A DNA stretch of 61,822 nucleotides from Caballeronia catudaia. Its GTDB lineage: Bacteria > Pseudomonadota > Gammaproteobacteria > Burkholderiales > Burkholderiaceae. Shown in pieces: positions 53,786 to 61,482 of the stretch; within the stretch, counting starts at the first letter, position 1, and every line of letters starts with the position of its first letter. The stretch spans positions 1 to 61,822 of the forward strand of contig NZ_FCOF02000039.1 of NCBI RefSeq assembly GCF_001544755.2. The letters run 5' to 3'. Made by a program: the position numbers and the translations under genes. A model generated the notes under the pieces. That model was not told the origin of the DNA. It saw only the letters and a list, made by a program, of their open reading frames with translations, and searched no databases.

Positions 53786-53848
53786 GGCATTTTCTCCAGG
53801 GGTGAACCGAGCGGGAAAGCGAGAAGTGCGCGTCCCGATCGGCAGCGC

Positions 53849-54586
53849 TCAATACGCTTGACTAGTAGGGCGGAAGAGCACTTCGTTGATGTCCACGTCT
53901 TCCGGCTGACTGATGGCGAACGCCACCACGCGCGCGAACGAGCTGGCCGGAATCGCCTTTTCATACGTCTTCGCCATCCCCGCGGCGATGTCTGGGTCGG
54001 TGATCGTATCGGTTAGTTCAGTCGCGACCGCGCCAGGCGAAACGATGGTCGTGCGGATATTCCAGGGTTTGACCTCCTGGCGAAGTCCCTCCGAAATCGC
54101 TCGTACTGCCCACTTCGTACCGGCGTAGACGGCGCCTCCGGGGCCCACCTTATGACCCGCGACGGACGAAACGTTGATGATCTGACCGCCTTTCTGCGCC
54201 TGCATGTGGGGCAGCGCAGCGCCGATACCGTACAGCACGCCCTTGATGTTGACGTCGATCATCCGGTCCCACTCGTCGATCTTCAGCTTGTCGAGCATCG
54301 AGCTTGGCATGAGGCCGGCGTTGTTGAGCAGTACATCGATCCGGCCGTGCAGTTCCACTGCACGATCGACCAGTGCCTTGACCTGACTGCGATCCGTCAC
54401 GTCGGTCTGCAGGATGGCTTTTGCATCAAGTCCCAGCTCGCTCGCGAGTGCTTCGAGTCGATCGAGGCGACGCGCGCCGAGGACGACTTTGGCGCCTTCC
54501 CTTGCGAGGTGACGCGCGGTCTCTGCACCGAGTCCGCTGCTGGCGCCAGTAATGACGACCACTTTGCCGTGAATGTTTTCACTCAT
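53849..54586 (-). CDS. SDR-family oxidoreductase
   Basis: A 245-residue classical SDR of the YdfG-like group. TGASSGLG is near residue 13, NNAGLM near 90, and Ser and Tyr-x3-Lys in NVSSVAG and YAGTKWA near 138-157. AGGAAA precedes the ATG. It sits between a truncated CMD gene and the tautomerase and repeats the SDR-cupin-CMD association seen at 39-41.5 kb. Confidence 0.94.
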   Translation of the reverse strand: MSENIHGKVVVITGASSGLGAETARHLAREGAKVVLGARRLDRLEALASELGLDAKAILQTDVTDRSQVKALVDRAVELHGRIDVLLNNAGLMPSSMLDKLKIDEWDRMIDVNIKGVLYGIGAALPHMQAQKGGQIINVSSVAGHKVGPGGAVYAGTKWAVRAISEGLRQEVKPWNIRTTIVSPGAVATELTDTITDPDIAAGMAKTYEKAIPASSFARVVAFAISQPEDVDINEVLFRPTSQAY

Positions 54587-54616
54587 CGCTATTTCCTCGT
54601 TTTCTGATAATGCCGA

Positions 54617-54871
54617 TCACGTCGCCCGCTTCGAGAAAACATCCTCGAACTTGGGCATTGCAGAGAAGACGTTCGGCCAACCCGCGTAAAAAGCGAGCTG
54701 CGTGACGACCTCGGACGCCTCGTCCCTGGTGAGCCCGTTGTCCATCGACCGATTCAGGTGATACGGAATCTGCGCGACCTGGCCATTTGCAACGAGCGCG
54801 CTTACCGTCACGAGACTTCGGAGATCCCTTCCCTTCATTGCGCACAGGCAGACATGAGCAGCGCTGCACAT
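54617..54871 (-). pseudogene. Truncated CMD-family gene
   Basis: This fragment encodes the C-terminal CMD core: RDLRSLVTVSALVANGQVAQ, then NGLTRDEASEVVTQLAFYAGWPN and VFSAMPKFEDVFSKR. The N-terminal part of the domain, normally 50 or more residues before SLVTVSAL, is missing, and no ribosome-binding site precedes either Met (54871 or 54838). It lies between the cupin stop and the SDR gene, exactly where a complete CMD gene would be expected from the paralogous locus. It is probably non-functional. Confidence 0.7.
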
Positions 54872-54910
54872 GTAACTGCAACGACACGCGCGAAACGGCG
54901 CGTCGTCGGG

Positions 54911-55387
54911 TCACGGTTGGCGATATTGCCCATCGGTGACCTGTTCACGCCAGTTGACGTTCTCACTATCGAGCGCCTCTTGGAGCGCGATGTGCGTCAT
55001 TCCGGTGGTGGACGTGGCGCCGTGCCAATGCTTCACGCCCGCCGGAATCGACACCACGTCGCCCGCAGCGATCTCCTGCTTTTGCTCGCCCCACGCTTGT
55101 ATCCATCCCCTGCCGGACGTGACAATCAGCGTCTGTCCAAGCGGATGTGTGTGCCACGCCGTACGCGCGCCCGGTTCGAACGTCACCCGTCCCCCGGATA
55201 GGCGCGACGGTGCCTTGGGCTGAAACAGAGGATCGATGCGTACCTGGCCGGCAAAGCGTTGATTGCTTCCGGACACTGATGGCTGCGAGCCGCTATGCGC
55301 GACCGTGATCGGCTCAGAGCCGCCGTCAGCGGCGCGGGCTCCAAATGACACCAAGACGACGCAGGCGAGAAGTGCGGCACGCGTCAT
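54911..55387 (-). CDS. Secreted cupin-domain protein
   Basis: A 158-residue protein with a signal peptide (MTRAALLACVVLVSFGARA) and one cupin domain. Metal-binding motifs are AWHTHPLGQTLIV and VKHWHGATS. The ATG shares one base with the preceding cupin's stop codon (TGATG), so the two are coupled. It is related to the cupin at 40281-40787. Confidence 0.9.
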   Translation of the reverse strand: MTRAALLACVVLVSFGARAADGGSEPITVAHSGSQPSVSGSNQRFAGQVRIDPLFQPKAPSRLSGGRVTFEPGARTAWHTHPLGQTLIVTSGRGWIQAWGEQKQEIAAGDVVSIPAGVKHWHGATSTTGMTHIALQEALDSENVNWREQVTDGQYRQP

Positions 55388-55794
55388 CACTTCTCGCCGC
55401 TGCCGAGGTATTGCTCGTCTGTCACTTTTTCCAGCCATTCAACATTTTTGCCGTCGAGCGCTTCCTGAATTGCGATATGCGTCATCGCGGTCGTCGAGGT
55501 CGCGCCGTGCCAGTGCTTGTGGCCCGGCGGGCACCAGATCACATCGCCGGCGCGGATTTCCACGCGCGACTCGCCGTCGCATTGCGTCCAGCCGCATCCT
55601 GCCGTCACCACTAACGTCTGGCCAAGCGGATGGGTATGCCAGGCCGTGCGCGCGCCGGGCTCGAACGTTACGCTTGCGCACGAGACCCGCGCGGGCGGCG
55701 GCGGAGCGTTCAGCGGATCAATCCGCACCGTGCCGGTGAACCATTCGTCCGGCCCCTTCATTGACGGTTGGGAGCCTGCGCGTTTCAGTTCCAT
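55387..55794 (-). CDS. Cupin-domain protein without signal peptide
   Basis: A 135-residue cupin, closely similar to its neighbour at 54911-55387 in the core (TAWHTHPLGQTLVV and HKHWHGATS) but with no signal peptide, so it should be cytoplasmic. The start at 55794 (MELKRAGSQPS) has AGGA upstream. The tandem arrangement suggests a duplication followed by different cell locations. The divergent LysR gene is a likely regulator. Confidence 0.9.
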   Translation of the reverse strand: MELKRAGSQPSMKGPDEWFTGTVRIDPLNAPPPPARVSCASVTFEPGARTAWHTHPLGQTLVVTAGCGWTQCDGESRVEIRAGDVIWCPPGHKHWHGATSTTAMTHIAIQEALDGKNVEWLEKVTDEQYLGSGEK

Positions 55795-55908
55795 GGTCGT
55801 TCCTTGTCTATGTCGTGAAGGCATATGCCACCTGACACTAATCTACCCGCTGGCCATTAATGCGACTAGGTGGCAATATCGGCATGCCCTTATGCGTGGG
55901 AGCATGAA

Positions 55909-56814
55909 TTGAAGGAAGATTACAACGATCTGTTCGGTTTTATGATGGTCGCCCGGGAGCGCAACTTCACGCGTGCGGCGGCGCAGTTGGGCGTCTCGCA
56001 GTCAGCATTGAGCCGTACTGTGTCCGCTCTTGAAAAGCGGATTGGCTTGCGGTTGTTGACGCGCAATACCCGTAGCGTTTCACCGACTGACGCCGGCGAG
56101 CGGCTCCTTTTGGCCATCGGGCCTCGATTTGAAGAAATTGAGGCTGAGGTGGACTCGTTGCGCGCGATGACGAATCGGCCGGCGGGGACGGTGAGGATCA
56201 CGACCACGGACTACGCAGCGAACGCGCACGTCTGGCCCCGGTTGCAGCCGCTGTTGCGCCAGTATCCCGAAATGCACATTGAGCTGGTAAATGACTACGG
56301 ATTAGCTGACATCGTTGCGGATCGATATGACATCGGCGTGCGGCTCGGCGACCAGGTCGCCAAAGACATGGTCGCGGTGCGTATTGCGCCCGATATGACG
56401 ATGGCGGTTGTCGCGTCGCCGTCATATCTGAAAGCAAGGCCGCCAGCGAAAACACCTCAGGAGCTCACGCTGCATAACTGCATCAATTTGAGGCTGCCAA
56501 CACGGAACGCTCTGCTTCCTTGGGAACTGCGTAAGGGACGGCGCGAACTGCAGGTGTGGGTTGAAGGGCAGCTCACCTTCAATAACGTCTATCAGATGGT
56601 CGACGCATCGCTGGCCGGCTTTGGGCTCGCCTACGTGCCCAAAGACCTTGTCGACGAGCATGTGCGTGCAGGGCGTTTGAGATGGGTGTTGGAAGACTGG
56701 TTTCCCACGTTCGTCGGGCATCACGTCTACTACGCTAGCCGCAGCAAATCGTCGCGCGCAGTCGAGCTTGTTGTCGACGCATTGAAAGCGGGTTATCAGC
56801 CGCGAGCGCGATGA
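55909..56814 (+). CDS. LysR-family transcriptional regulator
   Basis: A 301-residue regulator. The helix-turn-helix segment is RNFTRAAAQLGVSQSALSRTVSALEKRIG, followed by LLTRNTRSVSPT. The C-terminal effector domain contains DIVADRYDIGVRLGD. The start is a TTG at 55909 with GGGAG 6-7 bases upstream; the longer frame (from 55870) has no such site. It is divergent from the tandem cupins and probably regulates them. Confidence 0.92.
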   Translation: MKEDYNDLFGFMMVARERNFTRAAAQLGVSQSALSRTVSALEKRIGLRLLTRNTRSVSPTDAGERLLLAIGPRFEEIEAEVDSLRAMTNRPAGTVRITTTDYAANAHVWPRLQPLLRQYPEMHIELVNDYGLADIVADRYDIGVRLGDQVAKDMVAVRIAPDMTMAVVASPSYLKARPPAKTPQELTLHNCINLRLPTRNALLPWELRKGRRELQVWVEGQLTFNNVYQMVDASLAGFGLAYVPKDLVDEHVRAGRLRWVLEDWFPTFVGHHVYYASRSKSSRAVELVVDALKAGYQPRAR

Positions 56815-57446
56815 CGGATTGATACCCCAAGCGAAGCGCAGGAATCGTTTGTCGGGGCGTTTAGATATAACGCTCCCAGCATCGTGCCACGCATCGCATC
56901 GGCAGCGAACGGCGTTTCGGGCGGAGCGCTGCCGGTGAAGCGCAGTTTTCAGCGCGAGTTTGTTCCTGGTGCGCGTTTGCCCGCCGCCCGAGATCGCGAA
57001 ATCGAGCCTTTGCAGTCATGGCGCGGGTAATGCGACGTCCAGAAGTCCTACTCCAAGGTCTCTCGTGTCGATCGACGTGCTGGGTCCCAGCAAGCCAAGG
57101 AGTGCATCGCGAGACGCCCGGCTCGCACTTGTATTAGTCGGAGGCCGTCTCTGGATCAGATTGCGCACCGTGCTGACATCTGCATGTCGACGGTGCTCGA
57201 ACGATCGACGGCACAGAGCAGTGATTTTGATGCTCATGTCGGACCTTAGATATGTCCTCTCGTAGGAGAGCGACTCTTCTCGATGATCTCGCTAATGCGG
57301 GCGTCGAAGTTGCTCCCGATCGAACGCATGAACATAGACGTTGTCGCGCGTAGCATGTAGCTTCCCACTCAACTAGAAAGCGAGAGAGCTCAAGATTTCG
57401 CGTGCGCAGCCGTTAGGCGATGGAGATCATTGAGAGGAACGTCCCT
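56815..57446. other. Gap without a supported gene between LysR and lipoprotein
   Basis: No gene is supported. Minus- and plus-strand frames around 57016-57265 lack family motifs. The promoter of the lipoprotein gene should be near the right end. This gap separates the catabolic region from the envelope-protein cluster. Confidence 0.45.
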
Positions 57447-57731
57447 TTGAAGAAAGCTCTGATTCTCGCACTAGTTGCGTCATTGACGGGGTGCGCCAGT
57501 TGGTGTGACAGCAGTGAGGACCGTGAGAAATGTCTGAATCGCGTCCACGTCGCACAAGCGGTCGGTGCCGTCGTCGCCGTCGTTGGAGTCGTTGCCTTGG
57601 CAGCCCATGGTGGAGGCGGGGGAACGGCCGACAACTCTTACAAAGGCAACTGCCAATACGACTGGCAAACTGCCGCAGATGGGTCGCGATGCGGCCTGAG
57701 ATCCGCGGAATCTCGCCCCGGTGGCTACTGA
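57447..57731 (+). CDS. Small lipoprotein
   Basis: A 94-residue predicted lipoprotein. It starts at a TTG (57447) giving MKKALILALVASLTGCAS: a basic n-region, a hydrophobic stretch and the lipobox LTGC. An ATG at 57420 in the same frame is the alternative. The mature part has a Gly-rich segment (AAHGGGGG) after a hydrophobic stretch and a Cys-containing C-terminus. No known family recognised. Confidence 0.7.
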   Translation: MKKALILALVASLTGCASWCDSSEDREKCLNRVHVAQAVGAVVAVVGVVALAAHGGGGGTADNSYKGNCQYDWQTAADGSRCGLRSAESRPGGY

Positions 57732-58239
57732 GTACGGGTTCCTAGATTCGAACCAAATGTTGCGCTTTACGACCGATGTCAGCACCTTGGATCCAAGCCA
57801 CTTTTTTGCGATCGCCGAAAAGCCGGTAACGCAAGCGCTTGCTGATCTTGACGTCAGCGCTATGGGGGGCGTTCAGGTCGACAGGCGGGCCGAGAATCGC
57901 ATGCTGCATTAGCTGTGTCGGGGCACTCGCGGGGCTGACATGCATATCGAATGTGAATGAGTCAAGCGGAGGAAAGTGGAGGAAAGGGTAAGGTTCGTGC
58001 ACGCTAGGTGCGCTTCTTGTTTTCAGCGAGATTTGGTTTACGGCACGGTCCGCGCGAACTTTAGATTTTTTGGACGCTCGTTTCGCAACTGCCGTCGAGG
58101 TTTGCTAAGGGCGCAATTCGAGCCTTACATCGTTGGAAATGCGCCACGCGCTCGGGATAGTCAGGCACTTGTGGGGGATATATCATTTGCTCGCTGATTG
58201 CGGTTAGTGTCAAAAACCTAAATAAATCCGGGGTAGACC
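57732..58239. other. Gap between lipoprotein and two-TM protein
   Basis: A plus-strand frame (57721-57912) and a minus-strand frame (57742-58002) overlap almost fully, and both look somewhat protein-like, but neither has a strong start or known motif, so neither is called. The promoter for the 58240 gene should be at the right end. Confidence 0.4.
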
Positions 58240-58914
58240 ATGAGTATCGTCGAGGGCTTCGAGCGTAAAGCGCTTTTTAACATCACGCGTGCCGTCGCTT
58301 TGATTTGCGTAACAGCGTTTCTGCTTATCATCGTTGGCGGTGTGTTCTACGGCGTGTCCGTATGGCAAGAGCAGGTGGACACGAAGGTGCCGCCGCAAGA
58401 GATCGTCGAACCGCTCCGGGCGGCGCAGGCAAGACCGACAGATGTCGCTGGACCCAAGGGTGTGCAGCCACCTGGTCAACAAGCGGCGGAGCAGAGCCCG
58501 CTCGCCGGCTATAAGATCCCCTTCGTGCTCCAAAAATATGTCTCCGGTGACAATGCGAAAATCGTCAAGCGACATCTTGACGAGATTCCGGTGGTTGAGC
58601 GCCAGGCGTACATCGATGAACTCGGCGCGGTAGTGACGGATGCGGAGGCAAAGAAAGTCGACGGCATCGAGGCGATCAACTCGTACATGGAAGTGAAAAG
58701 CGAGCGCTATAAAACGGCATCTGCAAAGAGTCTGCAGAAATGGGAGACGTTGAAAACCGTCGCGGAGGTGACTGCAGGTGGCCTTCTTCTGGTAGCGCTC
58801 TTCAGCTTGGTCTTGGTGCTGCTCGCAATTGAGCGAAATACCCGTTCATTGCGGCAGGCACAGGTCGAGAGCCGCGCCTTTCCGGATGTTCAGCGCGAGG
58901 TCGCGACAGTATGA
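58240..58914 (+). CDS. Membrane protein with two predicted TM segments
   Basis: A 224-residue protein of unknown family. One hydrophobic segment is near the N-terminus (AVALICVTAFLLIIVGGVFYG, about residues 18-39) and another near the C-terminus (VTAGGLLLVALFSLVLVLLAI, about 175-196). The central part is polar and periplasmic or cytoplasmic, with a Pro/Gln-rich linker. It overlaps the next gene by 4 bases (ATGA), so the two are co-translated. Confidence 0.8.
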   Translation: MSIVEGFERKALFNITRAVALICVTAFLLIIVGGVFYGVSVWQEQVDTKVPPQEIVEPLRAAQARPTDVAGPKGVQPPGQQAAEQSPLAGYKIPFVLQKYVSGDNAKIVKRHLDEIPVVERQAYIDELGAVVTDAEAKKVDGIEAINSYMEVKSERYKTASAKSLQKWETLKTVAEVTAGGLLLVALFSLVLVLLAIERNTRSLRQAQVESRAFPDVQREVATV

Positions 58915-60422
58915 AGCCGTTCACATCATTTCGACAGTTCGGGGGTGTTGGCGCAATCGCAATGTCTGTTGTCTTCACTCTGGGTGGTTGTGGGAAAGAC
59001 GCCAACAAGCCTGCAGCCAGCGCATCGAACGATCGGTATCCGGGGTATCAGCAGGTGGGCGAATCTGGAGATGCTGCGCAGTTGTGGTTCAACTCTACTG
59101 ACATCGGCCGAAGCGGTAGCCACTACATCGTCCATGCCTTAAAGGCTTTCCCGCAGGGTTACGCGCGATTTGACGTTGCGACGAACTGCCGCGACGCAAC
59201 CCGACGGCTCTCGGGGACGCAATACCGGGTCGACGGAACGGCTGAAAAGGAATATCCCGGCAACGATGGCGCGGTGAATGCGAAATCTGAACCCGGCATG
59301 AGCGAGCTGATGTCGGCGGCCTGCGGGATCGCAATGGCTTCGCGATCCATCGCCGGCAACTTCAATGTACCCGCTGCGCTCGAACTCCTGTACGGCCCCT
59401 ACGACAATACGAGCAAAACCGCGCGATGGGAAGAGGCGACTATTCCGTCCGATCTGGCATGGCGGGAGAACCTTCAACTGGCCGTTGGAGGCGTGATGCG
59501 CGTGAAGGGCGTCGCAACGTTCGACTTCTCTGAAGGCGGGAAGACCAAGAAAGTATTGGTAACCGACTCGATGCCCGAAGACGGCGGCTGTCACGCGTGC
59601 ACGGGCCTACTCGGTGTCGCCGTCTTCGCAAAGGACGGCGACAAGTGGAAGGTTGAGTCCAATCACCCTTACGTCGCTTCAATGGGAGCAATGGGCTCAG
59701 TAGGAGACCGTTTCGATTGGGTACCAGCCGGAGATGACTTGTACGCGTTGGTGGTGGGCGGTGACGACATGCATCAAGGCTATCAAACAGTATCGACCAC
59801 AGCATTTGTGCGAACCAAGGAAGGTAGCTTTGTTAGTGGGATAGACGATGGCGACACCGGTACGTCTGATCAGGAAACGTTGCTTGCACAAACGACTTTC
59901 ATCAAGGGGAAAAACCCCTCGCATTACGATGTGAAGGTTGCGATTTCCTATCGCCTGCCAGGAAAGGCCGTGTACGTGGCGGACCACGTTTATCAGTATT
60001 CGGGTGGGAAGTACGTGCTCACAAAGAAGGACGATCCGCCGAAGTTTGTCGAGACAGCGATGCCCGTCTCTGATGGTTCTGCTCAATCAGTGAACTTCAA
60101 CCCGTCCTCCTCACTCGGTCCAACACCTGCGGTTGCAATTGCTGCCGCGATCGGTCCCAGCTTTGACTGCGCGAAGGCTAAGTCAGACGCGGAACGGCTG
60201 ATTTGTTCGGACAGTGATCTTGCGTCTCGTGACGTCGAGCTCGCGTCGCTTTTCGTCAGGGCGAAAGCGGCGGTCACTGACAAGAGCGCGTTCAAGGAAC
60301 GCACGCGACAGCAATGGAACTATCGTGAAAATGTGTGCCACGACCGCGAGTGTCTTGTTCGTTGGTACGTCGATCAACGAACAGCGCTTTCCCACATTGC
60401 GGATACTGGTCGGATAGATTGA
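58911..60422 (+). CDS. Lipoprotein with C-terminal DUF1311/LprI domain
   Basis: A 503-residue predicted lipoprotein: signal sequence with lipobox LGGC near residue 27. The middle is a long beta-rich-looking region with no recognised family. The last ~90 residues match the LprI/DUF1311 pattern: PSFDCAKAKSDAERLICSDSDLASRDVELA, then RQQWNYRENVCHDRECLVRWY, with the four Cys typical of lysozyme-inhibitor-like domains. This suggests an envelope role such as lysozyme or hydrolase inhibition, by analogy to LprI. Confidence 0.85.
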   Translation: MKPFTSFRQFGGVGAIAMSVVFTLGGCGKDANKPAASASNDRYPGYQQVGESGDAAQLWFNSTDIGRSGSHYIVHALKAFPQGYARFDVATNCRDATRRLSGTQYRVDGTAEKEYPGNDGAVNAKSEPGMSELMSAACGIAMASRSIAGNFNVPAALELLYGPYDNTSKTARWEEATIPSDLAWRENLQLAVGGVMRVKGVATFDFSEGGKTKKVLVTDSMPEDGGCHACTGLLGVAVFAKDGDKWKVESNHPYVASMGAMGSVGDRFDWVPAGDDLYALVVGGDDMHQGYQTVSTTAFVRTKEGSFVSGIDDGDTGTSDQETLLAQTTFIKGKNPSHYDVKVAISYRLPGKAVYVADHVYQYSGGKYVLTKKDDPPKFVETAMPVSDGSAQSVNFNPSSSLGPTPAVAIAAAIGPSFDCAKAKSDAERLICSDSDLASRDVELASLFVRAKAAVTDKSAFKERTRQQWNYRENVCHDRECLVRWYVDQRTALSHIADTGRID

Positions 60423-60524
60423 CGGGGAAGTAGCTGGTTTGCTGCGGTTGACATGGTTTTTGAAAAGCCGTTGGTAGTTTATTGAAGACCGACAAAGAAA
60501 ACTTATAGCTCGATGGGGACCAAT

Positions 60525-60794
60525 ATGATTTCGAAGAACATGATTGCTTTTGCGCTGTGCGTGATTTCAGTGACTTCGTTTGCGCGCGGCGGAGGCTACT
60601 CGGGAGGTCACAGCAGCTATCACTCGAGCGGGACCGGGGAGCACTACGTGAACGGGTACACACGCAGCAACGGGACATACGTGGCCGGCCACCACCAGAC
60701 GAATCCCAATGGTACTAAGTACGACAACTGGTCGTCGAAAGGAAACGTGAATCCATACACAGGAAAAGAGGGGACAGTCGATCCGTCTAGGTGA
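60525..60794 (+). CDS. Small secreted Gly/His/Ser-rich protein
   Basis: An 89-residue protein with a signal peptide (MISKNMIAFALCVISVTSFA) and a Gly/Ser/His/Tyr-rich mature part (ARGGGYSGGHSSYHSS, then GTGEHYVNGYTRSNG). The later segment VAGHHQTNPNGTKYDNW is seen in small exported proteins of Burkholderia-type genomes. The start at 60525 has GGGGA upstream. A related protein is encoded convergently at 61324-61482. Confidence 0.75.
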   Translation: MISKNMIAFALCVISVTSFARGGGYSGGHSSYHSSGTGEHYVNGYTRSNGTYVAGHHQTNPNGTKYDNWSSKGNVNPYTGKEGTVDPSR

Positions 60795-61323
60795 GGGTTT
60801 CCTGTTAAGCATCGACGGTCGAACTCTTGATGCGCATACCGTTGGGCAGTTGTTCCTGCTCAACGGCGTTAGTGTCTTGGGCTGAGAGGGTAGGTCGACT
60901 AGCCACTCCGCTATGCACTGCACGCCGCCGTAGGGCGCCCCAATGACCAGGGCGTGCTCGATCACGTGCGGAGACAACTCTCTCGGCTACCGGTCTTTTT
61001 CGGTACGGACGTGAAGTCGGCGACAACGAGAGCCCACGTCTTCCCGCCCTGCACGGGGACGCCCATGACTGAAGCACGACGTGCTAGCCTCTGCGTGCAG
61101 CGCGAACACCCGGCGCACGGGACCATAGGCGCATTTCCCTTGATGTCCCTGTGCCTGGGCTGCAAGCAAAAAGAAAAGCCCGTCGCGAAGACGGGCCGAA
61201 TGTTTCGAGAGCTGAGCGCCATCCAAGTGCGCTCCCAGACATGCTCGCTGTAGTTCAGCGTTAAGACAACCGTCCAACTCGATTTTTTGTTTCGATGCGC
61301 GAAACGCCTTCCAATCGTTGGCG
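60795..61323. other. Convergent gap between the two Gly/His-rich genes
   Basis: The stretch includes the terminator hairpin at 61178-61196. Minus-strand frames between 60800 and 61080 hold fragments that change frame and may be a decayed gene, but no family could be named. Confidence 0.4.
61178..61196 (-). terminator. Intrinsic terminator of the small secreted gene
   Basis: GCCCGTC (61178-61184) and GACGGGC (61190-61196) form a perfect 7-bp stem with a 5-base loop. On the minus strand the stem is followed by TTTTCTTTTT, a clear U tract. It lies about 130 bases after the stop of the gene at 61324-61482. Confidence 0.8.
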
Positions 61324-61482
61324 TTAGCGACGTTTCTCGTAGTGGTCGCCCGTTCGCGAATTTTTGTATTGGCCGCCCTTGTGAGAAGAGCCGTGTCCGC
61401 CAGCATAGTGACCACCACGCGCTTCCGCGATGGCCGGAATGACGAACGACGCGCAGAAAAGTGCCACGATGAGTTTCTTCAT
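61324..61482 (-). CDS. Very small secreted Gly/His-rich peptide
   Basis: A 52-residue precursor with a signal peptide (MKKLIVALFCASFVIPAIA) and a short mature part EARGGHYAGGHGSSHKGGQYKNSRTGDHYEKRR, resembling the N-terminal half of the protein at 60525-60794 (GGGYSGGHSSYHSSGTGEHY). AGGGGGAA precedes the ATG. A longer open frame (start 61596) is unlikely because the signal peptide begins at 61482. The function is unknown; a metal- or cell-wall-interacting role is only a guess. Confidence 0.75.
   Translation of the reverse strand: MKKLIVALFCASFVIPAIAEARGGHYAGGHGSSHKGGQYKNSRTGDHYEKRR

Noticed and set aside
57721..58002. Overlapping plus- and minus-strand frames with somewhat protein-like translations
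   Set aside because: Neither has a good start signal or known family, and both cannot be genes; left as uncalled.
60805..61077. Minus-strand fragments that might be a decayed gene
   Set aside because: The best-looking pieces lie in different frames and no family could be identified.
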